NCBI RefSeq assembly: GCF_014652575.1
Contig: NZ_BMZB01000001.1
Coordinates: 496,001-560,000 of the forward strand
DNA: 64,000 bases
Origin: Asticcacaulis endophyticus
GTDB taxonomy: Bacteria; Pseudomonadota; Alphaproteobacteria; Caulobacterales; Caulobacteraceae
Direction: 5' to 3'
Positions 45,507-56,716 of the stretch are shown here, piece after piece (position 1 is the first letter of the stretch; each line of letters starts with the position of its first letter). A model generated the notes under the pieces. The model was not told where the DNA came from, did not search any database, and was given only the letters and a program-made list of their open reading frames with translations. Both the position numbers and the translations under genes were made by a program.

Positions 45507-45563
45507 TAGCGCGTCATAAAAGTTGACATACAGTTTTTTTATGTTAGTGCGCTAGCGCGTCAT
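45507..45563. promoter_or_regulatory. Promoter/operator region of the AT-rich islet
   Basis: The 11-base repeat TAGCGCGTCAT occurs at 45507-45517 and 45553-45563, 46 bases apart, flanking a TTGACA (-35-like) at 45523-45528. The right copy overlaps the palindrome GCGCTAGCGC. The layout suggests a repressor binding both sides of a promoter for the gene at 45660. Confidence 0.5.
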
Positions 45564-45659
45564 TGAAATAACACGATTTAAACGTATATTAACGTAGCTA
45601 TAGCAAATTGCTATGACAAGGTTCTAATGGTTAACGTCAAAAAAGGAGGCGAGTTAGAT

Positions 45660-45860
45660 ATGACTGAATGCATGACACTCGCTAGTCACTTTAAAGATCT
45701 AGCGAAGCAAGGATTGGTGGACGTAAAATTTTATGTCCGCAATTTAGATGAGGCCGTTTCGGAGCAAGTTTGTTCCGAGGTTAATGCGCTATATGCCGCA
45801 CGTTCTGCTGGTAAGATCAAGGCGTTAAACTTTGAGGATTCCCGTCGAGCGAATACTTGA
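45660..45860 (+). CDS. Small uncharacterised protein of the AT-rich islet
   Basis: 66 residues from MTECMTLASH; an AAAAGGAGG ribosome site lies 10 bases before this ATG, better than that of the upstream ATG at 45627 (which would add 11 residues and contain the Shine-Dalgarno sequence). The sequence has VDVKFYVRNLDEAVSEQVC, then a helix and the end NFEDSRRANT. No known domain is recognised. Base composition is far more AT-rich than the flanking lpdA and gyrB, a sign of transfer. It is followed by a terminator and the IrrE-like gene; the pair resembles accessory or phage-type gene pairs. Confidence 0.6.
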   Translation: MTECMTLASHFKDLAKQGLVDVKFYVRNLDEAVSEQVCSEVNALYAARSAGKIKALNFEDSRRANT

Positions 45861-45898
45861 CAAGAATCTGAAGTATGGCTACCTCCAAATAACGGTTG

Positions 45899-45932
45899 AA
45901 GGCTCTGGCTAATCGCTAGAGCCTTTTCTTTT
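45899..45932 (+). terminator. Intrinsic terminator or attenuator between the two islet genes
   Basis: Stem AAGGCTCT / AGAGCCTT with a short loop, followed by TTTTCTTTT. The run ends directly before the GGAG ribosome site (45933-45936) of the next gene. CTCCAAA at 45883-45889 can pair with TTTGGAG at 45930-45936, so an alternative fold could cover that ribosome site. Confidence 0.7.
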
Positions 45933-45943
45933 GGAGTGACTAA

Positions 45944-46621
45944 ATGACTGACGCATCTCATGGGACTAGCTGGGTCTATTCTGAAAAATTAGAGTATGCG
46001 TTTAGAAAGGTTCGGGACATTCAAGAGTTTGTTCGAACTTACGTTATCTCCCCGGATAAAATTCCCGTATCTATCGAAGATGTTCAATGGGCCGTAGAAC
46101 AAAAATATGGCCTTAAAATTCGGAAAGAACTTGTTGATTTCGAGGCTCAGCATATTCGGGGTATGATGGAGCGCTACGAAGACGGAACTGCAAATGTTTT
46201 CGTACGCGAATATCAAGATGCCAACAAAGACATTAATTTATATTGGCACAGGTTTATAACTTTAAAAGAAATTGTTCATTTAGGGATAGACGAAAAAGAA
46301 GACTGGAACCCTGACGGCTGCTTCACACTTGATGAATTAATTAAGGAAAATGGCTATAGCGGCATAAACAAGGTAATGTCAGAAACCCAGTCCGAACATT
46401 TAGCAGAAATTGCTGCTATTGAATTGCTTTACCCATTTGAGTTTCGGGCCTCAGATATTGCAAGCGGAAAGTCTGTTATGCAACTTTCGCATGAGTATCA
46501 AGTTCCACCGTATGTCATAGCCAGAGCCTTATCACCAAATCACATGAAAATGGCTCGTGCCGTATGGAATGAAATTCGTGGACATGGCCTAGGCGGCTTA
46601 GGAAGCAGCCCAACTGGATAA
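45944..46621 (+). CDS. ImmA/IrrE-like protein with altered metal motif
   Basis: 225 residues. The middle resembles IrrE/ImmA (DUF955) metalloproteases: an Arg-Phe-x-x-Leu lead followed by K108-E-I-V-H112, where the usual motif is HExxH, then LLYPFEFR, similar to the ELLMP segment. The first metal-ligand His is therefore Lys, and the third ligand is not clear, so proteolysis is doubtful. Later, MQLSHEYQVPPYVIARAL looks like a helix-turn-helix-type end. AT-rich codon use differs from both neighbours. Its ribosome site abuts the terminator 45899-45932. The role is probably accessory, in sensing or immunity; the family call is tentative. Confidence 0.5.
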   Translation: MTDASHGTSWVYSEKLEYAFRKVRDIQEFVRTYVISPDKIPVSIEDVQWAVEQKYGLKIRKELVDFEAQHIRGMMERYEDGTANVFVREYQDANKDINLYWHRFITLKEIVHLGIDEKEDWNPDGCFTLDELIKENGYSGINKVMSETQSEHLAEIAAIELLYPFEFRASDIASGKSVMQLSHEYQVPPYVIARALSPNHMKMARAVWNEIRGHGLGGLGSSPTG

Positions 46622-46640
46622 GGCACGGGCCGCGCCCCTG

Positions 46641-50197
<3,557 letters not shown>

Positions 50198-50223
50198 AGC
50201 CGGATACCTATCCCACTAAACCC

Positions 50224-50266
50224 AAAAAGCCAAATCAAAGCGAAGGGCAGCCCCTAGCTTTGATTT
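50224..50266 (-). terminator. Intrinsic terminator of dnaN
   Basis: Arms AAATCAAAGC / GCTTTGATTT around a 15-base GC-rich loop; on the minus strand the stem is followed by GGCTTTTTGG. It implies recF-gyrB has its own promoter or depends on read-through. Confidence 0.65.
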
Positions 50267-50322
50267 GACCTTATTGGATCGGTTAAAATGTACACCGAGC
50301 GTCAGCGAGGGACTTTTAACCG

Positions 50323-51444
50323 CTAGACTCTTAGGGGCATCAAAACGTATTGTACGCCCTGATCAGCCGGATCAATAACCAAGGTCGGAGACGATGCATC
50401 ATTCAGGCGCAGCTCAACCACATCGCCGGTGATCTGACCCATGACATCAAGGATATAACGGGCATTAAAGCCAATTTCGATAGCATCATTGTCATAGTCG
50501 ATTTCGGCCTCTTCGACGGCCTGACCGGCTTCGATATTGCGCACAGTCAGCGTCAGACGACCGGGCTCAATGGCCAGCTTAACCGAGCGGCTTTTTTCAG
50601 CCGAGATCGTCGACACCCGGTCAACGGCCTTGGACAGGACGCCGGAATCGACGCGCATGATCTTTTCGTTGTTCTTGGGGATCACGCGGCCATAGTCTGG
50701 GAACGAACCGTCGATGATCTTGGACGTCAAGGCCGCCTGACCGAAATTGAAACGGATCTTGGCGGGGCTGACGGTCACTTCGACCGAACCGGAACCATCA
50801 TCCAGAAGACGACGGGCCTGATCGATGGTCTTGCGCGGCACGATCACGCCGGGGCCACCCATGGAGCCATCGGGAGCCGGCATTTCCGCCAGGGCCAGAC
50901 GGTGACCGTCGGTGGCGACCGCGCGCAGATAGCCGGAACCCTCTTCGGTCAGGGTGTGCAAATAAAGGCCATTGAGATAATAGCGGGTTTCTTCGGTCGA
51001 CACCGCAAAGCGGGTCTTATCGATCAGGCGCTTAAGGTCTTCTTTTAAGACCTGAAAGGTCACGCCTTCGTGGTCGCCGGACATAACCGGAAAATCACCA
51101 GCCGGCAGCACCGGCAGGGCAAAGCGCGACCGGCCGGCCGATACGGTCAGGCGCGGGTCTTCGCCGGAAGCAAACTTCAGCTCGACATCAGCGCCTTCCG
51201 GCAGTTTGCGCACGATTTCATAAAGGGTGTGAGCCGGAGCAGTGATCTGCCCCGGAATGGAGACAATGGCTTCGGCGACATCGACAATTTCCATGTCCAG
51301 GTCGGTCGCTGAAAACGACACCTGAGAGCCTTCGGCAGACAACAGCACATTGGACAGAATGGGGATCGTATTGCGGCGTTCCACCACGTTTTGTACGTGA
51401 CCCAAAGCCTTTAAAAGCGCGCCCCGCTCGATGATCAATTGCAT
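50323..51444 (-). CDS. dnaN: DNA polymerase III sliding clamp (beta)
   Basis: 373 residues forming three clamp domains; MQLIIERGALLKALGHVQNVVERRNT is the family start, here read in part as MQLIIERGALLKAL. The C-terminal VQYVLMPLRV-type end closes the partner-binding pocket. It forms the ring that tethers polymerase to DNA. A GTCAAG-like weak ribosome site precedes it. dnaA lies upstream but is cut off by a strong terminator. Confidence 0.97.
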   Translation of the reverse strand: MQLIIERGALLKALGHVQNVVERRNTIPILSNVLLSAEGSQVSFSATDLDMEIVDVAEAIVSIPGQITAPAHTLYEIVRKLPEGADVELKFASGEDPRLTVSAGRSRFALPVLPAGDFPVMSGDHEGVTFQVLKEDLKRLIDKTRFAVSTEETRYYLNGLYLHTLTEEGSGYLRAVATDGHRLALAEMPAPDGSMGGPGVIVPRKTIDQARRLLDDGSGSVEVTVSPAKIRFNFGQAALTSKIIDGSFPDYGRVIPKNNEKIMRVDSGVLSKAVDRVSTISAEKSRSVKLAIEPGRLTLTVRNIEAGQAVEEAEIDYDNDAIEIGFNARYILDVMGQITGDVVELRLNDASSPTLVIDPADQGVQYVLMPLRV

Positions 51445-51572
51445 CTTGACGTCCCAAAATTACCCTGCCGGTCTGTTACCGGCTTAACAAGGAGGGCGGA
51501 GATTAGTGTGCAAACCACGCCCTGTAAATGGGGTTTGGGGTCTGAGACCCCATATCTTTTAATCGTTTAAGT

Positions 51573-51603
51573 AAAAAAAGATGCGGGGTCATAAGACCCC
51601 GCA
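51573..51603 (-). terminator. Intrinsic terminator of dnaA
   Basis: Perfect 9-base stem TGCGGGGTC / GACCCCGCA; on the minus strand it is followed by TCTTTTTTTAC. It shows dnaA and dnaN are separate transcripts. A further palindrome, TGGGGTCT-G-AGACCCCA, lies at 51536-51552 in the dnaN upstream region. Confidence 0.9.
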
Positions 51604-51634
51604 CCCCTTAATTTAAATCCACGTTTTAGCCGGA

Positions 51635-53164
51635 TTAGTTGCTGCGCAACTTACGGGTCAGGGCTTCTACGTCGCGGGCGATCTGTTCGTCCGATTGCAG
51701 CAGTTCCTCAATCTTTTTAACCGCATGAAGAACGGTAGTATGATCCCGCCCGCCAAAGCGACGGCCAATATCAGGATAAGAACGGGTGGTGTGCTGCTTA
51801 CACAGCCACATAGCCACCTGACGCGGACGGGCGACGCTGCGCGTGCGGCGCTCCGACAACAGGTCGGCCTGTTTCAGGCTGAAATGATCAGCCGTCAGCT
51901 TTTGAATCTCATCAACAGTTACACGGCGCTCAACGGAAACCTTAAGGTTCGGTTGCAACAGGGCCATAGCTTCGTCCAAAGTCAAACTCCCCAGACGCGC
52001 ACCTGCCGAAGCGGCAAGCGTATTCACCGCCCCTTCGAGTTCACGAATGGAACCGGGTACGCTGTCTGCTATAAATTGTAATACGTCGACATGCGGCATC
52101 CGGGACAATCCCAGACGACGCGACAGTTGTTCGAGCTTGCGCTCGATGATGCCTATTCTCAAGGCCTGATCGGCCACGTCCAAAGCACAGACGAGACCGG
52201 ATGACAAGTGTGATCTTAGCCGCGCCTCGATTTCCGTAAGCTGAGTGGGCGGACGATCGGCGGTAAACACGACGCGACGGTTCTTTTCGATCAGCGCCGT
52301 CAGGGTATGGAACAGCTCTTCCTGCGAAGAGGTCTTGCCACCGATGAAATGGACATCATCGATCAGCAACAGGTCGGCACTGCGGATTTCTTCCTTGAAG
52401 ACACTCTGTGAGCGATCCATCACCGCCTTGACGAAGGTATTGGTGAACTTTTCCGCTGTCAGATAGACGATCTTGGCGTCCGGGCGGCGCACCTTGGCCT
52501 CCCAGGCGATCGCGTTCAGAAGGTGGGTCTTACCGTAGCCGTAGGGGCCATGAAAAAACACCGGATTAAAATGACCATCGCCCCAACCCGCCACCTGACG
52601 CGACATGGTATAGGCAAATTCATTGCCGCGGCCCGCGACAAAGGTTTCAAAGGTCAGGCGATCCTGCAAACCGGCAATGCGGTTGAGATCAGCTCTGGCT
52701 TGAGCCTGGGCAGCTTCGAGACCTGACAGCTCAACTGGCTTTGCGACACCGGTATCGGCCACAATCGCCGGATCGTTGGTTTTCACCGACGACAAAGGCA
52801 CGTCGGCCTCTGAACGGCCTGCCGATTTCGCCACGTCTAAGGTTTCCGACAAAGCCTTCTGGGCCTGACGCTGACGCTCAGCTGTGTCATAATCAATGCG
52901 CGATTGCAGATCAAGCACCCGGCCCTCCGGATCAAACTGCGCCCATAACTCATGAATACGACGCAGGGCGTTACGCTGAAACCAGTCACGCGCATACACG
53001 GTCGGCGTCACCAGAACCGGATCACCGTCGATAGTGACCTTAAGCGCTGAGGGCGCCACATAAGAATTATAAGGCCCGTCGCCCAATTCCTGGCGAAGCG
53101 CCGACGCCACTTTGGACCATACCGTTTCAGGCAGGATCGGCGACCAGTTGTTTAAACCTGGCAT
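51635..53164 (-). CDS. dnaA: Chromosomal replication initiator DnaA
   Basis: 509 residues from MPGLNNWSPI. Domain I (LPETVWSKVASALRQELGD) matches other DnaA proteins from about residue 10. AAA+ Walker A GPYGYGKTH lies near 205-213 and Walker B LLIDDVHF follows. The DNA-binding signature GGRDHTTVLHA lies near residue 473, with Thr in place of the more usual Ser. A 17-residue longer start at 53215 (MVELSVGLGN) cannot be excluded because neither start has a strong ribosome site. It opens the chromosome origin for replication. The preceding gene rpsT and a long leader agree with Caulobacter organisation. Confidence 0.96.
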   Translation of the reverse strand: MPGLNNWSPILPETVWSKVASALRQELGDGPYNSYVAPSALKVTIDGDPVLVTPTVYARDWFQRNALRRIHELWAQFDPEGRVLDLQSRIDYDTAERQRQAQKALSETLDVAKSAGRSEADVPLSSVKTNDPAIVADTGVAKPVELSGLEAAQAQARADLNRIAGLQDRLTFETFVAGRGNEFAYTMSRQVAGWGDGHFNPVFFHGPYGYGKTHLLNAIAWEAKVRRPDAKIVYLTAEKFTNTFVKAVMDRSQSVFKEEIRSADLLLIDDVHFIGGKTSSQEELFHTLTALIEKNRRVVFTADRPPTQLTEIEARLRSHLSSGLVCALDVADQALRIGIIERKLEQLSRRLGLSRMPHVDVLQFIADSVPGSIRELEGAVNTLAASAGARLGSLTLDEAMALLQPNLKVSVERRVTVDEIQKLTADHFSLKQADLLSERRTRSVARPRQVAMWLCKQHTTRSYPDIGRRFGGRDHTTVLHAVKKIEELLQSDEQIARDVEALTRKLRSN

Positions 53165-53571
53165 TTTATTATCGCCCCGATCAATATTCCCCAAACCAAC
53201 ACTCAACTCTACCACCCTGAATTCAAGTCACGCCACATACCCGGACCCGCCGTCCGCACAAACATTTTCCGGCTCAACCTATCTTAAGGCGCCCCCAATC
53301 CTTAAGGCGCCTCATGCCGGTCATCTTAGAGCCAGTCCCCGATTACACGAACCTTCGCACCGGTCGGGCCGTTTGCCTCCCGCCGCAGAGATTAAAGGTT
53401 CGCAAGGCCTCCGGCTTCGGGTTCAAGGCTTTGTGAGTTTGCGCCCCAGATATTGACCTGAAAACCGCAAACGCCCCGTACACCAGAGACAGGTTCTCTC
53501 CCACCGTGTGAGCATAGCTCGCGCAGTGTCCAATTCATCCGTGTTGGGATGGAAAGGGTGAAGAGACCTAC

Positions 53572-53605
53572 AACTTAATCAAGCCAGCGCCTCGGTCAAC
53601 GAATC
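53572..53605 (-). promoter_or_regulatory. Candidate CcrM-controlled dnaA promoter
   Basis: On the minus strand TTGACC (53594-53599) and TAAGTT (53572-53577) are spaced by 16 bases. A GANTC methylation site (53601-53605) touches the -35 element, and a second GANTC is at 53636-53640. In Caulobacter, dnaA transcription responds to GANTC methylation by CcrM, so this arrangement is expected. Confidence 0.5.
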
Positions 53606-53816
53606 TATTTGCATGGCGGTGCGGAATTTTCTGTTGACTCCGGTAACCTATTCGCTCGCAAAGAGAATTTAATAAATATTTTACGATTTATTTTTCGGTC
53701 TTTCCGAGTGGTTTTTACGCACGCAGTTTACCGTCTTCGGAAGGTTTAACGACACCTCACAAAGTGAAAAACTGAGATCACAATAGCGTTGAAATGACAC
53801 CCATCAGCCATAACAA

Positions 53817-53846
53817 AAGGGCCCGTGCATAAGCGGTCGGGCCCTT
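53817..53846 (-). terminator. Intrinsic terminator of rpsT
   Basis: Perfect 9-base stem AAGGGCCCG / CGGGCCCTT; on the minus strand it leads into TTTTG. It separates rpsT from dnaA. Confidence 0.85.
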
Positions 53847-53912
53847 CTGGAAAGGCTTAATCAGCAGTGACCGCCCGCATCAGGGATAGACCCCGCACCG
53901 GCAGATCTTTAA

Positions 53913-54182
53913 TTAGGCAACCGCCAGCTTCTTCAGGGCTGCCGCCAGACGCGACACCTTACGGGCGCCGGTGTTCTTATGAACCACGCCCTTAGAGACC
54001 GCACGCATCAGCTCGGATTGCGCTTCGACAAAAGCGGTCTTGGCCACAGCCACGTCGCCCGCACTCAGGGCCTCTTCGAACTTACGAACGAAGGTACGCA
54101 CGCGCGAACGACGCGCCTTGTTAACTTCAGTGCGGCGGGCGATCTTGCGGATCGCCTTCTTGGCGCCGGGATTATTAGCCAT
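53913..54182 (-). CDS. rpsT: 30S ribosomal protein S20
   Basis: 89 residues, strongly basic and helical: [38 protein letters not shown] and the end [20 protein letters not shown]. It binds 16S rRNA early in 30S assembly. The spacing from dnaA matches Caulobacter, where rpsT is also the gene before dnaA. AAAGGTGATGA precedes the ATG. Confidence 0.97.
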   Translation of the reverse strand: MANNPGAKKAIRKIARRTEVNKARRSRVRTFVRKFEEALSAGDVAVAKTAFVEAQSELMRAVSKGVVHKNTGARKVSRLAAALKKLAVA

Positions 54183-54372
54183 TCATCACCTTTGGGGACG
54201 AGAGTAAACGAAATGCCTGCAAAAGCCGCCACGCGGCCCTCAAAGACAAGAATTTCAAGAGGGGCGGGATATAACCGAACGCCAGCTTAAGGTCAATAAC
54301 GTAATTTGGGAATTTTCCCCATGTGGACAGGTCGCAGGGCGACCCGCCGATACGCCTTGCGGCACAGCGTCG

Positions 54373-55254
54373 TCATTTCTGACAAGTCGAACAAAAAAAG
54401 GTGGAGCGGCCAGTGTGGACTTTGCGCTCGATTACGCCCGCGCACCCTTCCGTCAGGCACGGCTGACCCTTGCGGTCATAGACCTTGAAGCGGTGCTGAA
54501 AATAGCCGAGTTCACCCGATGTCGCGGCAAAATCGCTGATCGATGACCCGCCCGCCGCTATAGCCTCAGCAATCACCGATTTAATCGCCGCCGACAGACG
54601 CTCAGCACCAACTGGGGCCAGGCCACGTCCGGCCATGTCGGGGCTCAGGCGGGCTCGGTACAGCGCCTCACAGACATAGATATTGCCAAGGCCCGCAATC
54701 AGCCCCTGCGCCATCAGCAGCGTCTTGAGATTGGCCGCGCGGCCCGCAAATTGCGCCATCAGAAAATCTGCGTTCAGTGCCGCATCCAGCGGCTCAACTC
54801 CCAACCCCTGAAACCATTTCGAGGCGCTAAGCTCATCGGGCGTCAGCAGCAGCATAAACCCAAACCGGCGCGGGTCGTAATAATCGATAAGATGGATTTG
54901 GTCGCCTTTGGTAGCCACCACCGACATATGCAGGTGTTTAGTATTCGTATCGACTGAATGGTAGTAATTACCATCTAGCGCCTTGGCGGCATTGCCCCCT
55001 AATGGCGTTACCTGAAACCGGCCGGTCATGCCCAGATGCGTTACCCAAATATCTTCGGCATCCATATAGGCCAGCAAATATTTCGCCCGCCGTTCCAGTC
55101 GCGTAACCGTAGCGCCGTTCACCCGTTCCGCAAAACGATCGGGGAAAGGATAACGCAGGTTCGGACGGTTCAAGCGCACATTCGACAGAACGGCACCTTC
55201 CAAAGACGGTGCTAATCCGCGCTTTACGGTTTCAACTTCGGGTAATTCGGGCAT
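54373..55254 (-). CDS. mutM: Formamidopyrimidine-DNA glycosylase
   Basis: Removes 8-oxoguanine and FapyG by a glycosylase/lyase reaction. The start is fixed by biology: after Met removal Pro2 is the nucleophile, so MPELPEVETV is used, not the ATG 15 bases upstream. Glu3 and Lys58 (RRAKYLL) are the other catalytic residues. The C-terminal zinc finger has two Cys pairs (CLTEGC and CSTC). 293 residues. Confidence 0.96.
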   Translation of the reverse strand: MPELPEVETVKRGLAPSLEGAVLSNVRLNRPNLRYPFPDRFAERVNGATVTRLERRAKYLLAYMDAEDIWVTHLGMTGRFQVTPLGGNAAKALDGNYYHSVDTNTKHLHMSVVATKGDQIHLIDYYDPRRFGFMLLLTPDELSASKWFQGLGVEPLDAALNADFLMAQFAGRAANLKTLLMAQGLIAGLGNIYVCEALYRARLSPDMAGRGLAPVGAERLSAAIKSVIAEAIAAGGSSISDFAATSGELGYFQHRFKVYDRKGQPCLTEGCAGVIERKVHTGRSTFFCSTCQK

Positions 55255-55382
55255 AAAAGAACCTCGCACAGGGCGTATGCCCCCTCCACCTTAGACCTTT
55301 GGTCTAAGCGACCTCCCGCGTAAACAGGGGAGGAGAGATATACGAATACGGATTTATGTTGGCAACCTCTGGTCAACCGGGT

Positions 55383-55401
55383 GCAGGGCCCAAGGCCCTG
55401 C
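55383..55401. other. Stem-loop at the 3' end of the AKR-like gene
   Basis: Perfect stem GCAGGGCC / GGCCCTGC with a CAA loop touching the stop codon; no U-tract follows on the minus strand. A second small hairpin TTAGACC / GGTCTAA lies nearby (about 55292-55308). They are probably mRNA 3' structures rather than true terminators. Confidence 0.4.
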
Positions 55402-56318
55402 TAGGCGGCTTTGATGACGTGGGAGGCTGGTTTTTGCGGCAACTCATCATCCGGCAGGAACCACAGGCGCGGATCAAGAATGCGGTCTTCGCTGAGCGCA
55501 AAACCTGACCAAGGCAGGTCCGGCTTGGGACGCTCAGAGGCGGCCACAATGGCGCGCAGTTCGGCGGCTGAGGTGACGCCGACAATCACGGTCGAGACCC
55601 CTTTGAGGTTCATGACATAGCTCAGGGCGGCATGGAGCGGGTCAGTCCCGGCCTCCGCCATGATACGGCGCAGCTTTGACAGATGCGGCCCGAAGGGCTG
55701 CAGGCTGGCAGGCAGGCCCTCACGCGGCACAAATAGCAGGCCCTGGGTGAAGACCGAGCGTACCTGAACTTCAACCCCCATGTCGGCCAGAGCCTCAAGC
55801 GTGCCGTCTTCGACCAGACGCTGATCAAGGATGGAGACCGGCACCTGCATGATGTCGGGCTTGAAGCGCTTGGCCAACAGCAGGGGTTCATCGTCAATGT
55901 GGGCGCTGATGCCGATTTTGGAGATCATGCCGTTGCCGCGCAAGGCTTCCAGCCGGCGCCACAGATCAGCACCACCGGCACCCATCAAATCTTCGGGGCA
56001 ATCGACCAAAGCCGCATGGGCGCGCGCCAGACCCATATGGTCGACGCTGCGCTTGAGGCGGGCTTCGATCCAGTCAAGGCCCTTATCGAGGCTTTGGGTG
56101 CGGATTTGCGGCTTGAACGGTGACGGAAATGGCCAGCAGCGGCCTAAAATTCGTTCAACATCACCATCATAAAACGCCACATCAATCGGCAGGATTTTGC
56201 AGTCAGCGGCATATTGCAGGATGTGGCGCACCTCATCCTCCGTCACCCGACCGCGCGGGTTGGAAATACCGTAGTCGGTGCCAAACTGCGCCGAGCCAAG
56301 ACCCAGGGCTGCGGTCAT
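55401..56318 (-). CDS. Aldo/keto-reductase-fold protein with degenerate active site
   Basis: 305 residues with the AKR barrel layout: GLGSAQFGTDYGISN start, KIGISAHIDDEP, SILDQRLVEDGTL and ILDPRLWF end. Of the catalytic tetrad, D46 is kept, but in the aligned segment DVAFYDGDVERILG the Tyr position is D51 (Y50 is adjacent), the Lys position is Q75 (IRTQS) and the His position is D106 (ALVDCPED). The enzyme is therefore probably not a normal NADPH reductase. It could be a sugar-modification-type AKR with shifted chemistry or a non-catalytic member. The start MTAALGLGSA is the only good one. Confidence 0.75.
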   Translation of the reverse strand: MTAALGLGSAQFGTDYGISNPRGRVTEDEVRHILQYAADCKILPIDVAFYDGDVERILGRCWPFPSPFKPQIRTQSLDKGLDWIEARLKRSVDHMGLARAHAALVDCPEDLMGAGGADLWRRLEALRGNGMISKIGISAHIDDEPLLLAKRFKPDIMQVPVSILDQRLVEDGTLEALADMGVEVQVRSVFTQGLLFVPREGLPASLQPFGPHLSKLRRIMAEAGTDPLHAALSYVMNLKGVSTVIVGVTSAAELRAIVAASERPKPDLPWSGFALSEDRILDPRLWFLPDDELPQKPASHVIKAA

Positions 56319-56359
56319 AGGAAACCGTCCGCCGTATCGCAGGCGCGGCCACTAAACCC

Positions 56360-56521
56360 AATATATATAAAGGTTTTCAGCGTCATAAAGCCTTGTTCAA
56401 CACCCGATATTATGGCGCAGCCGACACATAACGAATCCGCTGCTTTGGGCCATTACATCGAAAAGTGCTAAACAAGTTCTGAAGATTTCGGGGCCGTCGT
56501 GATCACGGCCCCTATTTTTAT
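56360..56521 (+). ncRNA. Possible small transcript with 19-codon ORF and terminator
   Basis: A strong plus-strand terminator (GGGGCCGT / ACGGCCCC then TATTTTT, 56490-56520) has no annotated gene before it. Upstream lie a TATATATAAA stretch (56362) and a 19-codon ORF MAQPTHNESAALGHYIEKC (56412-56471). This fits a small RNA or small-protein gene in the 398-base gap between the AKR-like and carbonic anhydrase genes. No ribosome site is obvious, so an RNA is the better guess. Confidence 0.35.
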
Positions 56522-56679
56522 GGGTTATTTACAGCTTTCACCTGAAAAACCGTTACGCCCCATATTTATTCGCCATTTAGATCATTATGTTTTCAGGTCA
56601 AACATAATGATCTGGTTTAGTTTCAGTCCCTCGCCGGGCGGTGGCTTCGCCACCTTGGCCGCCGCCTCAATGGCGGCTT

Positions 56680-56713
56680 GAGCGGAATGTTTCCATTAAA
56701 AATCATTCCGCTC
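56680..56713 (-). terminator. Stem-loop after the carbonic anhydrase gene
   Basis: Perfect 10-base arms GAGCGGAATG / CATTCCGCTC around a T-rich loop, 4 bases past the stop. No clear U-tract follows on the minus strand, but adjacent GC-rich hairpins (for example GGTGGCTTCGCCACC at 56640) may help to end transcription. Confidence 0.45.
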
Positions 56714-56716
56714 TAA

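Larger units (their letters stand above)
53216..53912. other. Long non-coding region between dnaA and rpsT
   Basis: About 700 bases without a credible gene. It holds the rpsT terminator, an AT-rich stretch (53665-53700), the candidate dnaA promoter with GANTC sites, and a 350-400-base dnaA leader. Inside the leader CTTAAGGCGCC is repeated at 53283 and 53301. One near-DnaA box (TTATGCACG, minus strand, 53824-53832) was seen, but no cluster, so I do not call an origin here. Confidence 0.6.

Noticed and set aside
45394-46621. AT-rich islet as a complete mobile element with attachment sites
   Set aside because: No integrase, transposase or flanking direct repeats long enough to be att sites were seen; the 11-base repeats sit at a promoter, not at both ends.
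53112-53456. 114-codon plus-strand frame in the dnaA leader
   Set aside because: It overlaps the dnaA 5' end, has no ribosome site and a low-complexity translation rich in Ser, Pro and His.
53216-53912. Chromosome origin of replication next to dnaA
   Set aside because: Only one imperfect DnaA box was seen and no AT-rich repeat array; in Caulobacter the origin lies near hemE, not between rpsT and dnaA.
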